Below the pieces are notes generated by a model. It was not told the origin of the DNA. It did not search any database and saw nothing but the letters and a program-made list of their open reading frames with translations. From Skeletonema tropicum (Eukaryota > Bacillariophyta > Thalassiosirophyceae > Thalassiosirales > Thalassiosiraceae): a DNA stretch of 64,000 bases. The stretch covers positions 682,001 through 746,000 of the forward strand of contig CM074142.1 of assembly GCA_037178625.1 (NCBI GenBank). Direction: 5' to 3'. The position numbers and the translations under genes are program-made. Positions 9,190-18,673 of this stretch are shown piece after piece (positions within the stretch are counted from its first letter, which is position 1; each line of letters starts with the position of its first letter).

Positions 9190-10393
9190 GCCCCCATCTG
9201 GTTGGTATCCGGGCTACATCAAAGCTTGCACTTGCAGGCAGCAGCAACAAGGTGGGAAATTTGGTCCGAATCGTTTTTACGACGTCAACGTCACTTTTGA
9301 TGATGGTGACGTGCTAGATGACATCGAAGATATCTTTGTATTTGAAGAGAGTGAATACAAGCTTTTGAGCAGAGATAGGAGAGGTGAAACGTCCACCTGG
9401 AAAGGAGTCAAAAATGTACTCGACTTGGACTGTACTGATCGTTGGGCTGCTACTGTAGGGTACTGGGAGCTTAAAGACGACATCGATGGGAAGAAGCGAG
9501 CGTTTCCATTCCTAGGTGATGCTCTCAGATGGTATGACGACCATATTGTAAGCTGCAAAGGAGCTAACACCAAGAAGGCTGACCTTAATCTGCCAGAAGA
9601 ATGGACCTTCGATTCAGATGCAAAGTCTCCGCCTGTTCGGTGTCTCGTCATTGATACCGGCAGGCCTAGGGCGAAACCTTTTTTCTTGGAAATGCCGAAA
9701 GGTCATTAGGTGAATGATGATGTAAAGAAGAGAGGGAGCCGCTCAAAAGCATCAGTGCAGGCGACTACTTTTAAGAGTATTGCTGATGACGACGAGGAGG
9801 AGGATAAGGAATCGGCCTCTCGTCCGCTTCCAGATACTCCAAGACAAAGGACAGAAGAAGCTGTGAGTAGGCCAAGGAGAATTTCCATGTCAATGAGCCC
9901 ATTTTATGGAGCCCCTCTTGCATCGGCAGAACATCGATCGATCCGAGTGGTTGAATATGTTCCTCCTGCAAAGCCAAGGCATGAACAAAACGAAGACACA
10001 CTCAACAGTAGTGAGAGTGAGGAAAGCAAAGAATCTTCGGCATGCAACAAGCTTGTCAAGCCGGGTATCCGCAGAGGAGAAAATGTCTATGCAGTTTTGG
10101 GAGGGGCAAGTGCGTCGTCCGCTGCAAAAACAGAATGGTTGCCTGGACGTGTCTGGGACGTCAAAGTAAAGCACGAGTCACCAAATGATCCAGTGAAGAC
10201 TTATGCTTATGACATTAGTGAGTGATTTTTCCTGGAAATTTGCACCTGTCTTTTTCTCTTCAATGTAACTTCGTTTGTTCTAACATTATTACCGACTTTG
10301 TTTTCAGTCTTTAACGATGGTCAAGTCGAAGAAAACCTGGATGAGGTGTGGGTAATGAAGAAAGAGGATTATGAGGTTTCTTCTCTTGGATAA
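9190..10393 (+). pseudogene. Tudor/SH3-like two-domain protein, 3' part
   Basis: Two similar chromatin-reader-type SH3 folds are visible. The first is GWYPGYIK ... FYDVNVTFDDGDVLDDIED. The second is TEWLPGRVWDVK ... YAYDI, completed after an intron by IFNDGQVEENLDEVWVMKKE. The pattern W-x-PG-(Y/R)-(I/V) ... Y-(D/N)-(V/I)-x-F-(D/N)-DG is typical of Tudor/agenet-like domains, which usually bind methylated histone tails; that role is inference. Intron 10218-10307 (90 bp) starts GTGAGT, has TTCTAAC and ends TTTCAG; CDS ends at TAA 10391-10393. One in-frame TAG (9707-9709) interrupts the reading frame between the domains. With the separated 5' exon, this suggests a disabled gene, though alternative splicing or readthrough could bypass the TAG. 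Confidence 0.6.
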
Positions 10394-10770
10394 GGAATCG
10401 ATTTTTCCTAGATTATGAGCGTATATTAATATGATTCGAATGTAACAGAAATTTCAATGACGTCGGTGGGCCTCCTGGCGACGTTATCCATCCAACCAAC
10501 TGTAGGAGTAGGGATGTACTGCTAACGCCTTATCATGGTTGCCTTGCCTTGAGCGTGTGGTTAGTGCTGATCATCCTTTTCGGACCGGCACTGACTTTCG
10601 CTTTCCAGTTTGCCGACGAGACGGTAACGGTACTCAGCTTTTTTACTACGTAAAATTTTAGCGGGAACCGTCGTCGCCAACCCTGCTTATTTACCCTTGC
10701 ATCACACCATGTCAAATCATGCTACTTATGAACAGAGGAGGCAGAGATATATAGAAGGAGGATATTGAAT
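10394..10770. other. intergenic, promoter region of mTERF gene
   Basis: About 380 bp between the Tudor-like gene and the mTERF gene on the same strand. It would hold the terminator of the first and the promoter of the second. No motif stands out except AGAAGGAGGATATTGAAT just before the ATG. Confidence 0.4.
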
Positions 10771-12837
10771 ATGATGACAAAGATTTTGACTGCCACTTTC
10801 CATATCATGTGGCTCATCGCGTCCACGGCAGCTACTACCTCAAGATCTTCTTTTTCACCTCCACTAAGATCATCGTTTGTAGCTCCCTTTGCGACACCTG
10901 CCCGTCTCTTGGATCGTCTCGCAGCAGCACACGCGACATTATCTGACGAAGAAGCTGCGACACCTCAGCAATCGATGGATATACGAGAGCTCATGCGGCT
11001 ACTGGAAGAAACTTATCCATCACAGCCGTCAATTGATGTCAAAAGCAAAAGGCAACAATGGGCCAGAACACGCAGTTATCTCTATCAATACCGCTCCAAC
11101 CTACGCCTCAACAGCAGCAGCAACAGTAGCAGTGTCAATAAATCGACAACAAAGAAACGAAAACGGACAGCAAGGAATCGAGATCCGCTCACACCAACTC
11201 ATATCCAACAAATTATTTCCTTTCTAGACACGACATTTCCAAACCATCCCGAGTTACAAGCTCATATAATTCAAAACACTCCACGCATTCTAAGTAAACA
11301 TCACTCGATCGAAAGTCGATTAGTACCAACAGTCGAGTTTCTGAAAGAGTTATACGGAGATATGGCAGGGAGTGATGGAACGAAGGGAAGTATGTTCTTT
11401 GAGGCGATACAACGTAATTCGAATTTACTTTTGGTGCAGGGTGTTGGATACGTTGGAGATTATGGGACAGCAGCAGCAGCGCGGACTAATGAAGATACTA
11501 CTACGACAATTAGTAGTGCTGACAACATCAGTAGTAGTAGTGCAGCAGTCAAAGTGGAAGAATACCTTGAGAACACGGTGGGAATTTCATCTCAGGGGAT
11601 TGCCAAATTGAAGAAGAATCAACCAACGTTATTTCAACTATCTTTGGCGAACAAGGTGCAACCTACAATCGAGTATTTGATGTCACTATTAATGGGGCGC
11701 GATTCTTCTTCTTCTTCCATGCACATGCAACAATCGGTTCTTCCATCAGCAACAGCGAAACAAACGAAATTATTGCAAAAGATAGTAACAACTCATCCAA
11801 ATCTCATCGAATTGGATGTGAATTCCAATCTCAAATCCACCGCCCAGTTTCTCCGTGAGTATTGTGACTTGACTGATAGTGAGCTTGCCTCTGTGATTGG
11901 GTCGAATCCTTCGATACTTGGATTAGCTGTCGATGGGAATTTACGGCCAAAGATGCAACTGCTTACGAATGTTTTAGTAAAGGGTAGTACGACGAAGAAG
12001 AAGAAGCAAGGCGGTGGTGGTGGTAGTAGTATTGCCGAAGAAGAAAGTGATGTACAGAAAACAGCTCTGAGAAAAACCATCTTGAAGCATCCTCAGATAT
12101 TGTCACTTTCCACGAGTAATATATGTACAAAGATGGACTACTTTGATGACATTGATGTAAAGAGTGACACTGATGGCAAAAGTGACAACATCTCCTTGGC
12201 TGCAAGGTTGCTAACGATGGCACCATCGGTGTATTCACTGAGCCTCGCCGACAACATCATACCCAAGGTTGACTACCTTGCGGCATTATGGGGATGGTCC
12301 TCTCTCTCCAACAAATTGTGTGAATGTCCATTGCTAACGCTGAGTATGGACAATATTCAACAAACTCTTTCATTTTACAACATGACGGGATACATTGATC
12401 TACCTAACGAGGAGGACGACGGGACGACAGGTGGTGTGACGAGGAGAGAAAACGCTGGAAATGTTCGAAGTCGATACATTGCAACATCCTTGTACAATCG
12501 TCTCCTCCCTCGATGGAATTTTCTCTTGAAAGAACAAGAACGAAAAGAAAATCTGCTAGGGGTGCTGGCTGTGACTAATGATGATGATGATACGAACAGT
12601 GCGGAGGAGATCAAGAAGTATCATTTACCCACATCAGAGACTCCAAGGAACAAAGTCCTATTGCCCCCACTACACTTATTGGCTGGTTCTAGTGACGAAG
12701 TGTTCTGTCGTCAACTGAATCTTTCATTGAGTGAATACACTGCGTTTAAGGAGGAAGCTGCACCTAGGCTCAAGTTCAACTCTCAGTTTGATCGGTGGCT
12801 GAAAACGGGTCGTCCTATCGATTTGATTGCACTGTAG
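10771..12837 (+). CDS. mTERF-family protein, probably plastid-targeted
   Basis: 688 codons from ATG 10771 to TAG 12837; an upstream TTG at 10765 is in frame but unlikely as a start. Residues 1-21 form a hydrophobic signal-peptide-like stretch (ILTATFHIMWLIASTAA). It is followed by an S/R-rich segment with SSFVAPFATPARL, resembling the ASAFAP-type transit region of diatom plastid proteins. The body carries repeated helical units of the mTERF kind, each with a P-x-(I/L)-L core: TPRILSKHHSIESRL, QPTLFQLSLANKVQ, HPNLIELDVNSNLK, NPSILGLAVDGNLRPK, HPQILSLSTSNI, APSVYSLSLADNIIPK, CPLLTLSMDNI. mTERF proteins bind organelle nucleic acids and act in transcription, splicing or translation; which applies here cannot be read. 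Low-complexity inserts (SSSNSSS, KKKKQGGGGG) separate units. No introns seen. Confidence 0.8.
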   Translation: MMTKILTATFHIMWLIASTAATTSRSSFSPPLRSSFVAPFATPARLLDRLAAAHATLSDEEAATPQQSMDIRELMRLLEETYPSQPSIDVKSKRQQWARTRSYLYQYRSNLRLNSSSNSSSVNKSTTKKRKRTARNRDPLTPTHIQQIISFLDTTFPNHPELQAHIIQNTPRILSKHHSIESRLVPTVEFLKELYGDMAGSDGTKGSMFFEAIQRNSNLLLVQGVGYVGDYGTAAAARTNEDTTTTISSADNISSSSAAVKVEEYLENTVGISSQGIAKLKKNQPTLFQLSLANKVQPTIEYLMSLLMGRDSSSSSMHMQQSVLPSATAKQTKLLQKIVTTHPNLIELDVNSNLKSTAQFLREYCDLTDSELASVIGSNPSILGLAVDGNLRPKMQLLTNVLVKGSTTKKKKQGGGGGSSIAEEESDVQKTALRKTILKHPQILSLSTSNICTKMDYFDDIDVKSDTDGKSDNISLAARLLTMAPSVYSLSLADNIIPKVDYLAALWGWSSLSNKLCECPLLTLSMDNIQQTLSFYNMTGYIDLPNEEDDGTTGGVTRRENAGNVRSRYIATSLYNRLLPRWNFLLKEQERKENLLGVLAVTNDDDDTNSAEEIKKYHLPTSETPRNKVLLPPLHLLAGSSDEVFCRQLNLSLSEYTAFKEEAAPRLKFNSQFDRWLKTGRPIDLIAL

Positions 12838-13052
12838 AGATGATTGCGACTGTAGTATTCTCTATGTATCTTCCCGTGCCAGGTATTATCGAACTTGCTC
12901 AAGCTACTGTGACGTGACACAACCACAGGATTCAACGCGCCTCTCATTTTTTGGTCTTGACAACGATAATGCTGAAAAGCTCATAAATTCTGTGCATCCC
13001 CGCTGCACACTCATCTCATAAAACAACACAATACATACACAAACAAAACAAA

Positions 13053-14044
13053 ATGACAAACGTAACTTTCCAAGGAAAAACCAAGGTTGTGGTCCTGGGG
13101 ACTGGCGATAAAGCGCACGGCTTGGCTCGAATGTATGAGCTGCACTCATCGAAAAGGGATGGGGTAATACCAATTGGTCTTTACGGAGCCCATGCCAACA
13201 AAAACCATTGACCCTTTTGACAGCGATTATGTCACTATTGAACATTTCCCAGAGTGTTGGCAAATGCAGATATCGTCCTCATTGTGATTCCTAGCTATGC
13301 AATTGATTCCTTCCTTATCCAAAACTACACACTGCTAAAGGAAGGGTGTGCCCTCGTTGATGCGACGAATCCAGACGGAAGTAAAGATCTAAAGGGTTCA
13401 CTTGAAGCGCGGAATATTAACGTCCGATCATTGGGTCAAAGCATGGTACACCTTACTCGCAAGACACTCCAGCAAGATGTTTGCCTGGACATCAGTGTTG
13501 GGCTTTGCACTATCCTTGCTACCTGGTACGATTATCCGTCTCGTGAAACAAATGACCAGCATCGCCACACCTCCAAGATTCTTGATCTGGGGATGCTCGA
13601 TACGGAAGCAGGTTGGACTCCTATCCCTGTATTTCGTCTCGCTACACGCATGTATGATGCTATTGATATTTGTGGGGGGGGGGGGGAATACTTTGGCTTT
13701 CTGATTGATGATGGTTGCATGGAGTGGAATGACGAAGCATCGATGCTTACAGCAGTTTTGAGCCTGAGCCTTTTTACCATCACTGGCATTGCATCTCTCC
13801 CCTCTGTCGGTCATGAAATGAACAAGGCACAATTCATGCTTGTGTTTGGTCCAGTTGTTTGGTCTGCCCTCGCGCTTGGAGTAATGCACATTATGTTTCT
13901 TGGAGTTCCATCGTGGACAGCTAATCCTAGGAGCCGCTATTCTTGGGCGAGAGGTATATGCCTCCGGTGACTCTCATGGCATCAGTCCTTCCATTGCTTG
14001 TGATGTTCATATCAAGGCTATTCAAGTGTGCCACGCATCCATGA
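13053..14044 (+). pseudogene. STEAP-like metalloreductase, decayed
   Basis: The N-terminus (ATG 13053) reads TKVVVLGTGDKAHGLARMYE, a Rossmann NADP-binding motif like the F420-dependent oxidoreductase domain of STEAP ferric reductases. Further on, NADIVLIVIPSYAIDSFL, VDATNPDG, KAWYTLLA, DLGMLDTEAG and PIPVFR match the order of STEAP segments. SLPSVGHEMNKAQFMLVFGP and then YMPPVTLMASVLPLLVMF match the haem-binding membrane part. These pieces lie in different plus frames with breaks near 13200-13250, 13440-13560 and 13945. A G run at 13675-13686 lies within the open frame. The frameshifts and missing membrane helices make a pseudogene most likely; an unrecognised intron could explain at most one break. 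Confidence 0.65.
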
Positions 14045-14265
14045 TAAGGGTCAAGAATTGCTTGTCCAGTCGTCGTCATCAAGTCTCTTTCCATTCATGC
14101 ATCTGATCATTTGTGTAATATTGACGACGAAGTTGGAGAAGGTGTTTGAAGAATAGATTATGAATAGAGATTCTATCGATAGAAGTCATTATTGGCCCAA
14201 GCCTATATGTACTGCAATTTTCCCAGTCATTAAAACGTCACAAATCTTACGAAATGCACTAAGTA

Positions 14266-15690
14266 TCATGCACGACACGGATCAACACTCCAACTATCCA
14301 ACAACCGCACAAACGACACCGGATCCGCCACCACCACACTCGGATTCTTCTTCTTCTTCCACAAATACTCTTTAATCCAAATAGACGCATCCATCCCATG
14401 ATTCACCAACAGCTTCCTTACAGAGGCATGCACGTCGTCACAAATGTCAATGGCACGAGGTTTGACATTTTTATAAGAAAGTATGGGTGGTAGTGTTTGT
14501 TGTATGTTCAGGTAGTTGCGAAGGGTGTTGGATACTTCTTGTCGTATTGAGGTATCATTTTGATGGAGTTGTCGTACTTCGTAGAGTAACAATTGATTTG
14601 GAAATCCATAATCTTCTTCTTGTTGTTGTTGTTGATTGTAGGTTTGACTGCTGCTCAAGAATCGTTCTTGTTGTCGTGACTGATGAAACGAAGAAGAGTT
14701 GTTGTTGTTGTTGTTGTTGTTGCTGCTGCTGCTGCTGCTGCTGTTGCTGTTGTTGATGTAATTGCTGCTCGTTGTTTCATCCTCATTATATTGTGTACCA
14801 AACAACAAATCCACCTCCCTCCCATCCACCATCGGTGTCTTTCTCAACCGTGCCAATGCCGCATGAAATCTACCCCGATCCGTACAAACCTTTTGATGAT
14901 GTTGACACCCTCCTATCAAACTTGACGTTGAGGAAGGCAAGGATACGTTCCGATTCATTTGATAATTGTAAAAACTTTCAAACCATAGGACAGGATGACG
15001 TAGACCAATAATAAATTTGGTAGTTGGAAAGTATGTTTTGTAAATGTGCAAATCGTAAGATCGATAGAGTACTCCTGGACATTTTAGTCCAAATAATATT
15101 CTTCGTTGTTGCTGTTGTTGTTGCTGCTGCTGTGCAGCTATCGTTTGATGCAAGTCGTGATATATTTCTACAAATCGTGTCAAATCAGTCGATTTCTTGA
15201 TACAGAATTCCACATGGTACACGTACGTTTCTTCTGTGGAATTGAGATAATTTTTGAGAAAGGATGTTCCTGACTTTGGAAAGCCGATGATGGCAAAGTC
15301 GAGCATCCAGGATATGTCGGCGATGACTTTTCCTTTGTTGTCGAGGAGGTGGTTGAGTGGTGGTATTGTTGTTGTTGTAATTGATGATGTTGTTGTATCG
15401 TTGGATGATGCCGCTGATTTCGTTGCTGTTAGTGATGCTGTGATTTCTTCTTTTATGGATGTTGTTGACTTGCTATTCTTTGCGTCGTCGTTGTGGACTG
15501 ATATTGATGATGGGCGTTGCAGAAGTAGGTACCGACTGCCTACTAGGAACATTACTACTGAGAGAAGGATGAAGTAGAAAACTGGTAACAGCTTTATTCG
15601 AGATGATGAAGAAGAAGAGGTGGTTGGTTGTCGTCGTCCATTATTGTAGACCACCATTATCTTGGTGGAAATGAGATCATAGGTGGCCAT
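14266..15690 (-). CDS. membrane-anchored sulfotransferase
   Basis: 474 codons, ATG at 15690, TGA at 14266-14268. A type II topology is visible: short N-tail, then transmembrane segment LLPVFYFILLSVVMFLVG (residues 34-51). The lumenal domain has the 5'-phosphosulfate loop FAIIGFPKSGTSFLKNYL (about 132-149) and the 3'-phosphate region KFIIGLRHPVLWFESFYNYQ (about 226-245). Both are hallmarks of PAPS-dependent carbohydrate sulfotransferases of the Golgi. The acceptor cannot be told from sequence; sulfated polysaccharide is a reasonable guess. Two low-complexity inserts are present, a Q10 run near residue 187 and an S/N run in the second half. The gene is divergent from the UBX-protein gene, sharing a ~620-bp intergenic region. 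Confidence 0.8.
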   Translation of the reverse strand: MATYDLISTKIMVVYNNGRRQPTTSSSSSSRIKLLPVFYFILLSVVMFLVGSRYLLLQRPSSISVHNDDAKNSKSTTSIKEEITASLTATKSAASSNDTTTSSITTTTIPPLNHLLDNKGKVIADISWMLDFAIIGFPKSGTSFLKNYLNSTEETYVYHVEFCIKKSTDLTRFVEIYHDLHQTIAAQQQQQQQQQRRILFGLKCPGVLYRSYDLHIYKTYFPTTKFIIGLRHPVLWFESFYNYQMNRNVSLPSSTSSLIGGCQHHQKVCTDRGRFHAALARLRKTPMVDGREVDLLFGTQYNEDETTSSNYINNSNSSSSSSSNNNNNNNNSSSFHQSRQQERFLSSSQTYNQQQQQEEDYGFPNQLLLYEVRQLHQNDTSIRQEVSNTLRNYLNIQQTLPPILSYKNVKPRAIDICDDVHASVRKLLVNHGMDASIWIKEYLWKKKKNPSVVVADPVSFVRLLDSWSVDPCRA

Positions 15691-16307
15691 ATCTCGCGTC
15701 TATACAAAGCATGTGGACAGGATGTTTCGCATGACAGCACGACAACAGCATCGGCAGCTGATAATGTGTCCAAGAGTGTTGGTATATTATAATATTATGG
15801 CTGAAGACTCCCAACGACATAAGCATAAGTAAGACCAAGGCGATATAGGGAGGCAGGAGGCAGGTGGAGAAGGTGCGCGATCAAAAACAATAAGTATGTT
15901 TGGCAACCAGCAGCGAAAGGAAGCTCTTCAAGACACGTGTCTCTTTTCCCAGACAGTGCATGCAGGATCATGGTACTTTCCTGCGGGCAGCGCCCAGTTT
16001 GGGCCCCACAACTGTGGAAAATCGGATATAAATCAGCTTAAATACCCGTATATTGACTATAAATACCCTCACAACTACCCAGAATGTCTTGTGCCCTATC
16101 TCACCAGAGATCCTGTTGTTGTGGGCACGCCCTCTATCCCGGTAAATAGGACTCAACGAAGCCCATCGAATCATTTTTTTTCGATACATCGCTCGACCGA
16201 CGGCTCTTTCACAATGGTATGACTAAAAACTAGTTCTGTCCCACTATCAACACCCCCAAGGTGCACAGCTATTATCAACCAAACCAATATACCAACCGCT
16301 ACTAAAA
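15691..16307. promoter_or_regulatory. shared upstream region of two divergent genes
   Basis: 617 bp between the divergent starts of the sulfotransferase (minus) and UBX-protein (plus) genes, so it should contain both promoters. A frame at 15896-16222 is open but has no domain and is not taken as a gene. The repeated AAATACCC(G/T) elements near 16038-16068 stand out but have no assigned role. Confidence 0.4.
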
Positions 16308-18407
16308 ATGACAGACAACAATAACCACATAAGCGATGATCAACTCTCCCAATTCCTCGCCTTCACCGGCACCTCCGACCCCAACGTCGCTCGTCAATAT
16401 TTAGAAATGAGTGGGAATCAGTTGGAGATGGCTGTGAGTCTTTTTATGGATCATAATCACACCACTACTACTACTACTTCTACTACTACTGCCACCACCA
16501 ACAGTGGTGGAGGTGGAGGAGGTGCAATGATGGGAGGAGGATCACCCGAAGTACGTGCACCAGATGCCACACGCTCCATGCGTCTTGTGGGTGGTCCTCC
16601 CTCCCCCATTCTTGGCGGTAATAGCAACCGAACTAGTAATCCTAGTCACAATGACGATGCTGCTGCAGCTGCCCTCATGGCAGCAGTGGGTGGACCAAAT
16701 GCTGCTCAACAAATGATGATGATGGGCATGATGGGTGGTGGTGGTGATGATACTACTAATCATAATGGTAGGATGATGATGGAGGATGTTATGGCGAATA
16801 CTTGGGCAAATAATAGTAACGATTTACGTGAAACGGTCAATCGTGCTGCTGCTGCTGCTTCTGCTGCGGGGAATCGAAGAAATCGGAGTAGTAGTAGTGG
16901 TGGTGGAGGGACTAATAGTCCGAATCATTACAACAGTAATGACCATCATGGTAGTAGTAGTAGTGGTGGTAGTGGTGATTACCACAATCGACGTCGTAGG
17001 ACTGGATCACGATCTTCTTCGTCGTCTGTGAGAAATAATTATAATGATGGGAACCGAACTAATAATAACGGCAGTGATGATGATGATGATGAAGTTCAAG
17101 AGGTTGATTCCAATGGGAACATTATCAATAATAATCAAGACATGGAAGAATCCTATCATAATGATGATGATGATGAAGATTCCTACCATTACAATGATCA
17201 AAGTGACGATGACAGCATGGGCGGAACAGCAGCCCTACCATCCTCCTCCTCCAACAATACCAACAACAACAACAATCGACCACCACCAAGTCTATCCACC
17301 ATGTTCCAACCACCCAATCATCTCATCCACCGTGCCGGTGGATTCCTCGGTGCCAAAAACTTTGCCAAGGACGCCCGTCGATGGTTATTAGTGAACATCC
17401 AATCCGAAGATGACTTTGCCTGTCACGCACTCAATCGTGACGTATGGCATGATGAATTAGTCGAAAACTTGGTCCGTGAAGGGTTCGTCTTTTGGCAAAT
17501 ATCCAGTTCTCATCCCGAGGGTATGACCTATTGTACTCGATACAAAGTTGAGGGACGATATCCTCATATTGCCATTTTGGATCCACGTACGGGATCATTG
17601 TTGTATCGGAAGGAGGGGTGGACACAGGTCAACCCTTTGACGGCCGAACAGTTTGTGGAAATTGCGAGTGATTTTTGTTCGAGACATTCGTTTGATCGGT
17701 TGCCCATGCCGGCGAGGCATGGGTATGCTGCTGTTAGTGGTGGTGGTGGTGGTGGTGGTAGTGGAGAAGTTGGTAGTGGAAGACTCCCAGCGAAACGTCC
17801 GGTTCATGAACTTAGTGAACAGGAACAATTGGAGGCTGCGATTCGTGCGAGTATGGAAGATGCTGGGGGAGGACAAGCAGCAAGTGATGATGATGATGAT
17901 GATGATGTGCAAGTTTTGGAAGAAGAGGAAAATGACGGAGGAGGAGGAGTGATTGGCAAATCTATAGAGGAGGAGGAGGAGGAAGAAAATTCCGCTCAAG
18001 AAAACAACCACCATAACAAAAAACAGGAGGAGGAGGATAGTGAAAAACAAGAAAAAGCAGAGGAAGATTCCAAACTATCCCCCTTTGAAGCAGAAATATT
18101 ATCCATGACAGTTCCCGATGAACCCACCACCACCACCACCACCAGCAGTGGACCCAACATCATTGCCAAAGTCCAACTCCGCATGCCCAACGGAAAACGA
18201 CTCGTACGTAAATTCGACGGTAATTTGCCCGTCAAGGTCATTTATGCCTTTGTCGCACAACTAGACTCGAATATTGAGGATGCCAAGGCCGGAAGGCAGT
18301 TGGATGCCAAGGCCAAGTTCCCCCCGGTGGATTTGATGCCGTTTGTGGAGGAGAGTATTTCGAGTCAACAACTTTCGGGTGAGGCGATTACATTTTTGTG
18401 GAAGTGA
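16308..18407 (+). CDS. UBXN7-like Cdc48/p97 cofactor (UBA-UAS-UIM-UBX)
   Basis: 699 codons, ATG 16308 to TGA 18407, no intron. Domain order matches UBXN7/UBXD7. A UBA-like domain lies at residues 8-48 (DQLSQFLAFTGTSDPNVARQ ... GNQLEMAVSLFMDHN). A UAS thioredoxin-like domain lies at about 336-465 (AKNFAKDARRWLLVNIQ ... DVWHDELVENLV ... HIAILDPRTG). A ubiquitin-interacting motif is at about 504-518 (EQEQLEAAIRASMED). A C-terminal UBX domain spans about 617-699 (AKVQLRMPNGKRLVRKFDG). Such proteins link ubiquitylated substrates and cullin ligases to the Cdc48 ATPase. The canonical FPR loop of UBX is not clear (KFPPVDL is the nearest), which may weaken Cdc48 binding. Long N/S/G and D/E runs fill the linkers. 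Confidence 0.85.
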   Translation: MTDNNNHISDDQLSQFLAFTGTSDPNVARQYLEMSGNQLEMAVSLFMDHNHTTTTTTSTTTATTNSGGGGGGAMMGGGSPEVRAPDATRSMRLVGGPPSPILGGNSNRTSNPSHNDDAAAAALMAAVGGPNAAQQMMMMGMMGGGGDDTTNHNGRMMMEDVMANTWANNSNDLRETVNRAAAAASAAGNRRNRSSSSGGGGTNSPNHYNSNDHHGSSSSGGSGDYHNRRRRTGSRSSSSSVRNNYNDGNRTNNNGSDDDDDEVQEVDSNGNIINNNQDMEESYHNDDDDEDSYHYNDQSDDDSMGGTAALPSSSSNNTNNNNNRPPPSLSTMFQPPNHLIHRAGGFLGAKNFAKDARRWLLVNIQSEDDFACHALNRDVWHDELVENLVREGFVFWQISSSHPEGMTYCTRYKVEGRYPHIAILDPRTGSLLYRKEGWTQVNPLTAEQFVEIASDFCSRHSFDRLPMPARHGYAAVSGGGGGGGSGEVGSGRLPAKRPVHELSEQEQLEAAIRASMEDAGGGQAASDDDDDDDVQVLEEEENDGGGGVIGKSIEEEEEEENSAQENNHHNKKQEEEDSEKQEKAEEDSKLSPFEAEILSMTVPDEPTTTTTTSSGPNIIAKVQLRMPNGKRLVRKFDGNLPVKVIYAFVAQLDSNIEDAKAGRQLDAKAKFPPVDLMPFVEESISSQQLSGEAITFLWK

Positions 18408-18673
18408 TGAAAATGCAATGTATGAGGAGGAAAAGTTGGTTGTATACGTTGTTGTTGGGTTGCTATATTGTGAGAAGTTTTATGGTGCTGGTGTGTATTG
18501 GCAGACGTCGATTCTATGGCAGAAGTTACCCACTCACGTAACAACAACAAAACAGAGATGGAATGGGAAAGACTTGCATATATATAAAAAATGAATTATT
18601 TCTGACAAGACATCTCTACACAAATAATAACTTGCTAATCATCACGCTTGCATTCACTTCCCTTCTCATTACT
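18408..18673. other. convergent intergenic region
   Basis: 266 bp between the convergent 3' ends of the UBX-protein and methyltransferase genes. It must hold both 3' UTRs and poly(A) signals. No separate feature is seen. Confidence 0.5.

Noticed and set aside
15896..16222. 108-codon ORF between the sulfotransferase and UBX-protein genes
   Set aside because: No domain, lies in the shared promoter region and ends just before the UBX 5' UTR.
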